A stretch of 64,000 nt of DNA. Source: Thalassia testudinum (taxonomy: Eukaryota; Streptophyta; Magnoliopsida; Alismatales; Hydrocharitaceae). Positions 47,796 through 57,998 of this stretch are shown piece by piece. The notes under the pieces were generated by a model. It was not told the DNA's origin and ran no database searches. It saw only the letters and a program-made list of their open reading frames with translations. How positions within the stretch are numbered: position 1 is the stretch's first letter; every line of letters starts with the position of its first letter. The DNA lies in contig JAZHRO010000022.1 in NCBI GenBank assembly GCA_037157565.1, positions 496,001 through 560,000 of the forward strand. The letters run 5' to 3'. The position numbers were made by a program, and so were the translations under genes.

Positions 47796-48170
47796 TAGAT
47801 GTCTGGAGCATCGGCCAGACGTCTGGAGCAGCAGCGGGACGTCCGGAGCTAAAGCCGGACGTCTGAAAGCATGTTTAGTGCCGAGGTACGTGTTTCTACA
47901 CGGGGTCCAGCCATGCAGATGGGACCCTTAGCTGATGTTGGGTCTGTGCGTTGGAAAGGCGTGCAGTGCGCCCTTCGAGGTGCTTTTGGACGTCTGAGCA
48001 GATCGCTAGATGTTTGACTATACTCTTGGACGACCGGAAGGAGAGTCCGACGTCTGGGACTCACCTCAGACGATCGTGGAAGGATCTGGACGTCCGAGGA
48101 AGTCATAGAAAACACAGGGTGAGTTCTGACATCTTTTAAGACGTCTGGGACTAGCCCCAGATGTTTGATT
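47796..48170. repeat. AGACGTCT palindrome cluster in gypsy LTR
   Basis: About ten sites, including CCAGACGTCTGG near 47816 and forms GGACGTCCGG, GGACGTCTGA, AGACGTCTGGG. In the transcribed leader of this plus-strand LTR. Confidence 0.8.
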
Positions 48171-49868
48171 TTGTACAGTATGCGCATTTTTGGCCCTTTT
48201 AGGGCCCAAACGGAATCGGATTTCCACAAACGAAGTACCGTTGCTTTCCGCTTGAGTTTCTCTACATGTTGGTGTCACCTGTATATAGTTTTGAACTTGT
48301 CTGATGTGGTTGTTCATTTGTACAGGTCACCAACCTGTAGTGTGTTCGGGGCTCGCGGAGATGACAGAACCTGTGGTTCTAGACCCCTTTCCTCTCGTGT
48401 TTTCCGATAGAGTGGTTTACTTTAATATCAAGGTTTAATCAAACAAAGTACATGTTTAGAATAACTTAATTGAACCCTAGGACGTGAAATGAATCCTAGG
48501 GCAGAAATGAACGAATATTACTTGAGCTACACTGTTTCCTTGAGATGCATGTTAAACTAACTTGCTAGCAAATGTATTAGTTTATTGCTGCGATGTTCTC
48601 TCAGTTAGTAAAACACGAGTTACCTGCTATAAGAATGAAACCATAATGTGAATAATGAGATCTGAATGTTGGAAAACAGAATGAAAGGAATATAGGCATG
48701 AACCCTACGAGGAATTAGGAGAACTCCTACATATGGAAAGAACTTAGTAAGTAGATGGAAAGTGAGCTGGCCTTTGTGTACGCGGTACCAATGAGAGCAA
48801 CTGTCCCTTTAGTGTAGAGGGGAGCTAGCCGCCCCGTTGGGTTGAGACTCGGGGTTAGGTCTAGTCACTCTACACTGACTTCTGTTTGGCCCTCGTGTAC
48901 GTGATACCGAGGTGAGCTACTTAGTGTAGGGAGGGAGCTAGTCGCCCTACACCGACTCTTATTAGGCCCACTAGGCAAACCGGGATAGTCGGACGAGGGT
49001 ACGTGGACTGTGGAGAGGCACGACCCCTGTTCTGTTCTTAAGGGCGAGACTCCTGTTCTGAGAGGGCAAGGCCCTGTGCTGTTCCGTACTGTACCTTTAG
49101 GCGTACCCATTAACAGAAACGGCTAACCGCATGCTAGTGCGGGATAGCTACCTGTGTGCTTATCGCGTGTGCCGTAGTTACTTTTACATTGCGACCGTGA
49201 CCTCGGGGTGGTTGACTGGACGTAGGATTACCACGGGGGACTCTCCCAGCCAGGAGAGCACCACGTGTACATCCTACATCACGAGAAAGATTGCAATCAA
49301 GATCGTTCTCTTAAGGAACATGCCAAATCAAGAAATGACCAGATAAATAAAGGAACAAACAAATTAGAAGTACTTGGTTGAGCTAAATAAAAATGAAAAA
49401 TTAATTAGTTGCTTGTCTTAATTGCATGTAAATGACTTAATTACCACTCTACTCAGCGTTCGCTGACTACGGAATTTTATAACCTTGTTTAGGTTAGGGT
49501 GTTGAGCAGCCAGCACCACCAGCTGCAGAGGGAGTTGGACCCAGTCAAGCCTATCCTTAGTGTGTTTCCTTTCCGTTTCTTATCTTCTTTTATAGCAGTG
49601 AATATATTTGTCATATGTAATACTTTTTATGCTACATTTCCTCTTTATTTTCTGCTGTAGTAGTTGTAATGGCCTGCAATAGTATGAGACATTTTGTTCT
49701 GTTTCCTTTACTGTCTCTGTATTATTTCTCTGCTTAGTTGCATTATACTTGTGGTTGTGGAATACTCTCTGTTTTTGGTTATTTCTTGTTGGACGACTAG
49801 GTCTTGGGATTAGTCGAGGCAGGCCGGTCTCGGGTCCTGTAGGGATTTGGGATTAGGTCATAATAAGA

Positions 49869-49886
49869 TGGTATCAAAGCAAGGTC
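49869..49886 (+). promoter_or_regulatory. primer binding site (tRNA-iMet type)
   Basis: TGGTATCAAAGCAAGGTC, three bases after the 5' LTR. One change from the TGGTATCAGAGC of plant initiator-Met primed elements. Confidence 0.88.
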
Positions 49887-50052
49887 ATCCCAAGAAATAA
49901 ACCAAATGGTCTGAAAAATAGCCACCCACATGCATGCAACTAGGATAGCCATTACAACATATCACTTTGATCTTCGCTTTCGAGTCTTTTCTCTTGATGT
50001 AATCTGTTATCATTGACAGTTCCTGCTCTTTTTGTGCGTCTCCTTGTAGGAG

Positions 50053-51300
50053 ATGCCTCGTCGGGGAGTTCTCGAGGCAGGCCAAAGATGTGCCCGTGGG
50101 TGGGGTCGGAGGGGCAGACGTGCCGAACCCGAGGCACCAGTCGACCCACCTCTCCTTCTTAGCATCTAGGCCCAGGATCTCGCCCAGCTGATCCGAGATA
50201 TCGTACAGGAGAAGCTCCAGCAGCCTTCTCGGCCACCCCTCCCTGAGGACTTGGAGGGAGAGTCCTCTGTGGGACAGGGGAATCGTCGCAGCACCATACG
50301 AGCTGGAGGGGGAGGGGGTGATCCTCCACTACCCCCACTACCCTCAGACACTTCTGAGCACGAGCCCTCCTTGCCTGGAGGTGTACCTATTCCCCTGTTG
50401 CAGCACTACCACGAGCTTTTCGGCCAGTTCCAGAAGCTGAAGCCCCCTTCCTTCAAGGGGGATGAGAGCCCGTCGAGGCAGAGGACTGGTTGGAGTAGAT
50501 AGAGAAGGTGTTCGACACCATCCACCCTCCTTTAGAGTGCCACATGGCCTTTACCACGTACCAGCTGGGGAGCACAGCCCATAGGTGGTGGAGGGCAGCT
50601 AGAGGCTAGGAGGGGAGAGAGCCGATGTGGGACCAGTTCGTGGCTCTCTTCTGTGAGCAGTACTTTCCACAGACCTGGCAGGATCAGAGGAGGCGGGAGT
50701 TCCACACTCTCCTTCAGGGGCAATGACAGCGTGTATCGCATGCGTTTCCTAGAGCTGACCCGCTTCGTCCCGACAGTTGTGTCTACTGAGGAGGAGCACC
50801 TGTGGAGGTTTACTGAGGGGTTCCGACCTGCGATTCGGGGGTATGTGAAACCTATGGAGTTGCCCACTTTCTCTCGTATGGTTGAGGTGGCCATGACTTA
50901 CGAGGAGACCAACCCGATCGCGCGAGACACTAACGGCGAACGGAAGAGGCCCTACTAGCCAAAGTACTCACAGAGCTGTCAGGAGAGGAGGCACACGGCA
51001 ACTGCAGGAGTCATCTCGTTCTGCGGGGCCACCAGTGGCCTTTGGGGGCCCCAGACAAGGGCCAGCTGCCAGCACCGAACGCCCGCCTAGCCACCACCAG
51101 GGACCGACCGAGGGAGGAGGCCGTGCCCTTCTCTGCTACCCGTGTGGCCAACAGGGCCACATCAGGAGGGACTGCCCATCTAGGGCCGGAGCACAACAAA
51201 TGCTCCTCGCACAGAGCGCTGGAGGCCAAGCTGGCGACCACGGTCACCAGACGTGTGGAGGAGGATAGTAGTCACGAGGAGGGTACTGGCCAGCTACTGC
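50053..51300 (+). pseudogene. gag: gypsy gag, frameshifted
   Basis: ATG 50053 (MPRRGVLEAG). The capsid part has HELFGQFQKLKPPSFKGDE, then a one-base loss near 50472 shifts frame; RFLELTRFV, EEEHLWRFTEGF and RGYVKPMELPTFSRM follow. Zinc knuckle CYPCGQQGHIRRDC at about 51139-51180; the usual Gln is Pro after the first Cys-Tyr. Stops include TAG where CAG stands in the minus-strand copy (for example after LLLSI, 50167). Two TAG codons follow GGG at 51269. The frames differ from the minus copy's lesions, so the two decayed independently. Confidence 0.87.
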
Positions 51301-51316
51301 TCGCCCGACCCAGAGC

Positions 51317-52372
51317 GTGGCCACTTCGTCTACACCCAAGGCTGAGGGGCGTATCAACGCCCTAACACACAGGGACGCCAGGGCTTCAAGTTTTGTAGTG
51401 GTAGGTATGGTTACCATTTCTGACAGATTAGCCTACGTTCTTTTCGATTCTGGTGCCACACATTCTTTTGTCTCCTCGAGCTTTGTCGTCAGTTTGGGGC
51501 CGAGCAGTGTACTGTTAGAGGTTCCGTTATTGATTAGAGGGCCATGTGGATAGTTGTTCATAGCAGAGGAGGTCTTTACAGACTGCGAGGTCGCCATAGG
51601 GGGACACAGTCTTCCCGCCAACCTAATGGTAATCCCGATGGAGGACTTTGGCATGATTCTAGGGATGGATTGGCTGTCTGCCTATCACACCTTAGTGGAC
51701 TGTTTTGGACGGAAGATCATCTTCTCCATATCGGAGTTGCCTTCCTTTGAGTTTCATGGCCAACCAGTGGATGGAGGTATCAGGTGCAACTCTATGCTTC
51801 GGGCAGCGAAGCTTTTGGGCCAGGGGTGTGAGGGCTTCTTAGCTTGTGTGGTAGCAGAGCCTAGCCTTGTGGCTGACTTTCAGAGTATCCCGGTGATCTA
51901 CGAATACCCTGACATTTTCCCAGAGGAGATGTTAGGACTACCGCCTAAGTGTAAAATCGAGTTTGAGATCTCACTAGTACCAGGGACTAGCCCCATTTCT
52001 ACTGTACCGTATAGGATGACACCACTTGAGCTGCGAGAGCTCAAGTCACAGTTGCAGGACTTATTGGAGAAGGGTTTTGTGAGGCCCAGTGTGTCCCTGT
52101 GGGGAGCCCCTATGTTGTTCGTAAAGAAGAAGGTCGGTACCCTGCAACTTTGTGTCGACTACCAACAGCTGAATCGGGCCACCGTCAAGAACAAGTACTC
52201 ACTGCCTCGTATCAACAACCTCTTTGACCAGTTGAGAGACACTACAGTGTTCTCTAAGATAGATTTGAGGTTAGGTTACCACTAGTTGAGGATCAAGGAG
52301 ATCGACGTCTCTAAGACAGCTTTCCGTACTTAGTACGGGCACTACCAGTTGAGGACCAGCTTTCCGTACTCT
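51317..52372 (+). pseudogene. pol: gypsy protease and N-terminal RT, truncated
   Basis: Protease with an intact LFDSGATHSFV active site; a TAG at 51551 breaks the frame after IRGPCG. Then [18 protein letters not shown], the linker, and RT from [16 protein letters not shown] through [20 protein letters not shown] to [11 protein letters not shown], where a TAG (52285) stands for Gln. Sequence matches the minus copy up to the segment KTAFRT (about 52330), then ends before the catalytic FIDD motif. RNase H and integrase are deleted. Confidence 0.9.
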
Positions 52373-52373
52373 A
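52318..52373 (+). other. deletion junction with filler DNA
   Basis: AGCTTTCCGTACT occurs at about 52318 in RT and again at about 52358, immediately before LTR sequence starts. Between them lies a partial match to the next RT bases (GTACGGGCACTACCAGTTGAGGACC). This is templated filler typical of end-joining repair. Confidence 0.75.
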
Positions 52374-53748
52374 GGGCAAAAACGAATGAATATTGCTTGA
52401 GCTATGCTATTTCCTTGAGATGCATGTTAAACTAACTTGCTAGCAAATGTATTAGTTTATTGCTATAATGTTCTCTCAGTTAGTAAAACATGAGCTGCCT
52501 GTTATAAGAATGAAACCGTAATGTGAATAGTGAGATCTGAATGTTGAAAAATGAAATGAAAGGAATACAAGCATGAACCCTACAGAGAATTAGGAGAAGA
52601 ACTCCTGCATATGGAAAGAACTTAGTAAATAGACTGGAAGTGAGCTGGCCCTTGTGTATGCGGTACCAAGGAGAGCAACTGTTCCTTTAGTGTAGAGGAG
52701 AGCTAGCTACCCCATTGGGTTGAGACCTGGGGTTAGGTCTAGTCACTCTATACCGACTTCTATTTGGTCTTTGCGTACGTGGTACCGAGGTGAGCTACTT
52801 AGTGTAGGGAGGGCGCTAGCTGCCCCACGGGGCTCGGGGTTAAGACTAACCGCCTTACACCGACTCTTGTTAGGCCCATTGGGCAAATCGGGATAGTTGG
52901 ACGAGGATACGCAAACTGTGGAGGGGCGAGACCCCTATTCTGAGAGGGCAAGGTCCTGTGTTGTTCCATATTGTACCTTTAGGCGTACCCGCTAGCGGAA
53001 ACGACTGACTGCGTGCCAGTGTGGTATAGCTACCCGTGCGCTTATCGCACGTGCCGTAGTCACTGCTATGTCGCGATCGTGACCTTGGGGTGGTTGACTG
53101 GGTGTAGGATTACCACAGGGGACTCTCCCGACCAGGAGAGCACCACGTGTACATCCTACATCACGGGAAAGAGTGCAATCAAGATCGTTCTCTTGAGAAA
53201 CAGGCCAAATCAAGAAATGACCAGATAAATAAAGGAACAAACAAATTAGAAGTACTTGGTTGAGTTAAATAAAAATGAAAAATTAATTAGTTGCTTGTCT
53301 TAATTGCATGTAAATGACTTAATTACCACTCTACTCAGCGTTCGCTGACTACGAAATTTTATAACCTTATTCAGGTCAGGGAGTTGAGCAGCCAACACCA
53401 CCAGCTGTAGAGAGAGCTGGGCCCAATCGAGCCCAGCCTTAGTTATATTTCATTTTTGTTTCCTAGCTTCTTTTGTAGTAGTGAGTATATTTGTCATATG
53501 TAATACTTTTTATGCTACATTTTCGCTTTATTTTCCGCTGTAGTAGTTGTGATGGCCTGTAATAGTATGAGACATTTCGTTCTGTTTCTTTTACTATCTC
53601 TATATTATTTCTCTACTTAGTTGCATTATACTTGTGGTTGTGGAATACTTTCTGCTTTTGGTTATTTCTCGTTGGACGACTAGGTCTTGGGATTAGTCGA
53701 GGCAGGTCAGTCTCGGGTCCTGTAGGGATTTGGAATCGGGTCATAACA
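52374..53748 (+). mobile_element. gypsy 3' LTR, 5' part deleted
   Basis: Matches 48500-49865 closely and ends ...GGGTCATAACA at 53748, followed by the duplication ATCGT. The promoter, leader and AGACGTCT clusters are missing. It contains the conserved block with CCGCTAGCGG at 52989-52998. Confidence 0.9.
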
Positions 53749-53753
53749 ATCGT

Positions 53754-56689
53754 CGTAGTTTGCAAAAATTCATGATCAAATAAAATAATCGGATGTGAGT
53801 CCATGTCAAACACAGGGAGGCAAACATGCTTAAAATCTTGCTCGATTATCTATTTTTGGTATTTTAAAGCTTTTGTAATTTTTATAATTTTTTATATAAA
53901 GAGACAGGGGTGAGAAGTAGGACAAATTATAACAAGCACACGAATAAAAGAGGGGGGGGGGGAGAGAGAGAAACTTGTATTATAACTGAAATTTCGTATT
54001 ACAACTACGGAAAATAAAATAATAACAAACAAAATAAAATAAAAGAGAGAGAGGATGAGAAGAGTCTCCCAAGACAGCTGCTCAGTGAGATGGGGTGCTT
54101 AGCTATAGCCTAAAGATGGAGGTGTGGAGGTTAGACGATAGAGGTAAGGGTTAAGATGATGACAGGTAAAGGAAGGCTTAGGCCAGGTGTTTGGTGGAGT
54201 ATGAGGTGAGGGAAGAAGGTTTTGGTTAGAGGGAATGGAGGTGAGAGGATGGCTTAAGGAGGCCCTATGAAGGTGGTGAGAGGTTGGAGAAATGGGAAGA
54301 GAGAGGGGTTTTTATATTCTAATAGGGCTCCTAAGAGCTTGGGAGGGTAGGTTGGAGCTTGGGAAGGCTTCCTTAACTCTGGTGGAGGTAGAGAAGGTGC
54401 AGGTAGAGATGGTTTGACAATGGAGGGGATAGGGACCTTTTATAGGTGAGGGGGAACATCGTTTGGTCAGCCAATCACACAGTTCGCGCACCTGGCATAT
54501 GCGGAGGGAAAGCTGGACTCGCAACTAGCGAGCAAGCGGTGCTGGCGGGTTGAGTAGATCATGCAAGTGCGCGGATCATGCGCTAGCACTGGTAGGCGGC
54601 ATGGACAGGTGCTAATCTTACACGCATATCGCGCTCATAGGCTAGATTGCGGTCGGTGGGCAATGGGTGCAGGCTTAAGTGTGCCTAGGCACTATTTGAG
54701 TTGCATGGATCACGCACTTGACGTGGCTGGCGACCTTCTACATGCAGGGCGCGCTTGGAGCGCGGGCCAAATGTGTTCTTCGTGCACCAGTCGTGCGTGA
54801 ACTATTAGAAGTGGAATAAATTAAGTCTGTTCTTGCTAGAATTTTGCAAAGATGTCCGAATGGCCTTGGATTTTCTTCAGGAACAAGGGCTTGAACTATA
54901 GCTGGACAAATTATTCCTAAGCCCTTGTAACTTGAAAAAATTACATTTTGCCCCTCTTAGGATGCTTCTTCTCCTACATCTCTACAGCCTTCCATTCTCA
55001 AAATCTACCCTCGCATTTTATTCCTACATAAATTCAGATTATTATAATATATACAAATTATGTATAAATGCAATTCTGAGCCTAATATACCTAGGATAGT
55101 TATGATGCACTATTTACTAAATATGATGTGTTTACTTAAGAATTAGGCATATTAAGTGTATTGACTATGTATTTATCAACTCCTAGTACTAATTATCCTA
55201 TTCCCTACAAAAACTCATGCTTGGCCTTTAATCTACACGAAACCTTAAATCTTATATGAAGCAAACTTTGTTGCACCTACAAGTATGCCTTTCAACGTTA
55301 GGCATTAAAGGAACTTAAGATCAAAGAATGGGGTGCCCCCACCTCAAATTTTCACTCGAGCATTTTGACTTCTTCTTCCTGGGTGGCCTATGAGGAGAGG
55401 ACAATGATGCCTCTCCTTTTTCTTCCTCCCGACCTCTTCCTCCTTTTTGTAAGCACCATTGATTGTGCAACACTTCAGACAAAAGTCTAGTAGCAACAAC
55501 TCTTCCTCCTCTTCTCCTTCTCCTCCCAACCCTTTCTTCACTAGGTGATAGTAGCTCCAAGCCTTCTTGCTATAGAATGATGATCCAAAGAGGTTGAATA
55601 TGGTTGTAGAATGGCTATGGAAGGGGAAGAGGGATTATTCTTGAATGAAGATGGGAAAGGGGAGGTTGGGAGGGTGTTGGGTTATGGCGAAGGGTGAGAG
55701 GATAAGCGCTATGGTGCTCTCTCGCACCCCTTATAGGTGCCTTTATATGGGTTACTCAATTTATGCCCATACCCTCCCACCTAAGCACAAAGTTTGATTA
55801 AGAGTCCACAATCTCAATTCTTTTGGTAACAACGCTTAACTTCATCCATCCTTAATGAAATCAAGCCAATACATGGGTTCTCACACCATAATGTCTCATT
55901 ATACTTAAATGTACAACATAACATGACATCTAATGGCACCTAAATAGGTTCTTAGACTTAATTAAAGATTAGTTAAAATTGAGCCCTTATGGGACACATT
56001 TTACCATGGAAGATGGCACATGTCAACACAGTGATTGACGACATTGGGTAGAGCATGTTCTTGAGTTATTGCAGGATGTTCCCTAAAGGGGGTTTTATAG
56101 TCAACTATACTTGAGGTATGGAACCTCAAATTTCACTGCATCAATGAAAAAGGTGAACATTATGTCTTAGGATACATCCCAAAAGAAGAATGCACTCTTA
56201 AAGTGGTCTCATCCCCTAACAAAGTTATTACACTTAATCACTTTACATCTAGAGAATCAACATTGCCAATCCCTTGTAAAATAAACATGAGAAAAGAACA
56301 GTTAATGTATGCAAAGTGTAATTGATTTATAAATACCAATGATACTAGGGGGACCCTCTTCCTCTACAAAATAGGCCACACACTTTAGTAAGCATAGTCC
56401 TAGACTCTTATAAAGAGAAAATGGTGGAAATTGAGATCTTATCTACAGTGTCACCAAAACATGCTAGGATGCAAGGCCGAAGTATCGAAGTAAGGAGAAA
56501 TCAGCTTTGGCTTTTATTATGGAAACATGAATTCTCTAAGCTTATTTCAAGGTTAACTCTAATTTCCATTCCATGTCTTTATTGGTTTTGGAGTCCAATT
56601 GCATTAATCAGGATGCAATTGATATATAGTGATGTAAGAATTTATGTTAAAATCAGTAAGATTTGGTAGAGGTTTTTAGTCTTATACTG
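53754..56689. other. unassigned LTR-like DNA
   Basis: No gene seen. 53754-54480 begins TTTGCAAAAATTCATGATC, has ACACAGGGAGGCAAAC and long purine-rich stretches including an 11-G run near 53953, resembling the LTRs of Tat/Retand-type gypsy elements in antisense. 55320-55560 is a C/T-rich low-complexity patch. 55780-56680 is featureless. Boundaries unknown. Confidence 0.3.
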
Positions 56690-57639
56690 AAAGTAAACAA
56701 ACCTCTTGGCGGGTGTAAAAGACTTCTGCCTCTCGTGGCTTATGTAACAAAGAGTAAGAGGTAAGGATAGAGACGTCCACTCACGCGAGCGCATGCCTCG
56801 CCCGCACCAGCCCAGGTGAGAATCAATTTTGAACTTGAACTCTCTTGCTACGGATTTTTTAATCTCATGATTTTGGCCCGGATTGATCGATCGATCAAAA
56901 GGTAAAATTAGTGAATCAATTATTTTGATTGATTAATGGGCTAAAATTGGTCAATCATTTGGTTTGGTCAACCAAAAACGTTGAGTCATTCGCTCTATAT
57001 AAGGGCCACGCTCTCTCCACACTCCCTCTCTTTCGTTCTTATATCTCTTTCTTGGTGCATTTGTTCGACGTAAGATTGGTAGAAAAATCTCCAATCAAAT
57101 TTGTCGATTTTACATAAGGAGTTTGAGAGATCTATGAAAGGTTTTTGATTAATCAAACCAATTAAATTGGTAGATCAATCAGGAATTTAGTTGATCATCC
57201 AAATTACCTCGGCTTTGTTCTCCTGAAGTGATTTTCGAGGACGTTCAAAGTCGGAGTGCGTCAAATCTTGGAGGTGGATCGTTGTATCCTAAGAAGAGTT
57301 CGTCAAACCCCGATACACCCATATTGTGGGAGGTGATACATTATCTAAGGAAAGTCCTTCATGGCCGCTTCAATTGGAGTAAATTCTAACCTTTCTTTAT
57401 TTTGTTTATTTATACTATTACATGTTGTTTGTTCTTTATTTTATTCTGAGTCTTGCCAAATCATGTTTAACTTGTTTGATTTAATATTTTTGATCTATAC
57501 GAAATCGTTGCAAATACATATATTTTTATTTATTTATTTCCTATATGCGTTTATTTCAACGATCTTGATCGCTAAGATTTGTTAGGTTAGGATGAAATGA
57601 TTTATGGAGTTGAGTTAACTCCAACTATGGTTTTCAATG
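56690..57639 (+). mobile_element. copia 5' LTR (probable)
   Basis: Lies just before a copia integrase on the same strand and has a promoter-like layout: TATATAAG at 56996-57003, a CT-rich transcript start (CTCTCTCCACACTCCCTCTC), then GGAGGTGATACATTATC. Repeated short GATTGATC/ATTAATTGG words surround the TATA box. Exact ends not identified, and no second copy is in the window. Confidence 0.45.
56996..57003 (+). promoter_or_regulatory. TATA box, probable copia LTR promoter
   Basis: TATATAAG about 30 bases upstream of a CT-rich initiator stretch. Confidence 0.55.
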
Positions 57640-57998
57640 AAGGTTGTTCATTAAAGACTAAATCCTTGCCAACTTTGTCACCAAGTCTACTCCATTAAGC
57701 CAAGATATTCTTGTTCCAATTGCTTCACTTTGATGCTTGGGGTCCTAGCTGTGCTCCAGACCATATGAGGCACAGGTTTTATCTTATGATTGTTGATTTT
57801 TCTCGCTTGACAAGTTATTCTGCTAAAGTCAAAGTCTGAAATGGGTAATATGATCGAAAACTTTCTTGTTGAAATAAAGAATTAGTTTAGTGCTAATGTA
57901 AAAGTTGTAAAAATTGATAATGCTTTGAAATTTTGCACTCAAATTCTCCATTCTATATTTCAAGATATGGGATCATCCACCAAACAAGCTACCCATAT
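57640..57998 (+). pseudogene. pol: copia integrase, N-terminal core fragment
   Basis: Readable with frameshifts: LLHFDAWGPS (first catalytic Asp region), HRFYLMIVDFSRLTSY, then KIDNALEF for the second Asp (usually SDNGGEF) and FQDMGSSTKQA. Gag, protease and the integrase zinc finger are missing upstream. Interrupted exactly at CATAT (57994-57998) by the solo LTR and resumed at 60616. Confidence 0.78.

Larger units (their letters stand above)
47190..49865 (+). mobile_element. gypsy 5' LTR, plus orientation
   Basis: TGAAATGACCC at 47190 to AGGTCATAATA at 49865, 2676 bases. The target duplication ATCGT (47185-47189) recurs at 53749-53753. Order in plus reading: AGACGTCT sites (47226-47250), TATTTAAA at 47367, GC-rich leader, a second AGACGTCT cluster (47796-48170), conserved block (49080-49260), PBS side. 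It belongs to the subfamily with the CCGCTAGCGG form. Confidence 0.9.

Noticed and set aside
47407..47866. Frames of 101-134 codons in the GAGCTCG-rich stretch
   Set aside because: Low-complexity LTR leader of the plus-strand gypsy element; open on both strands at once.
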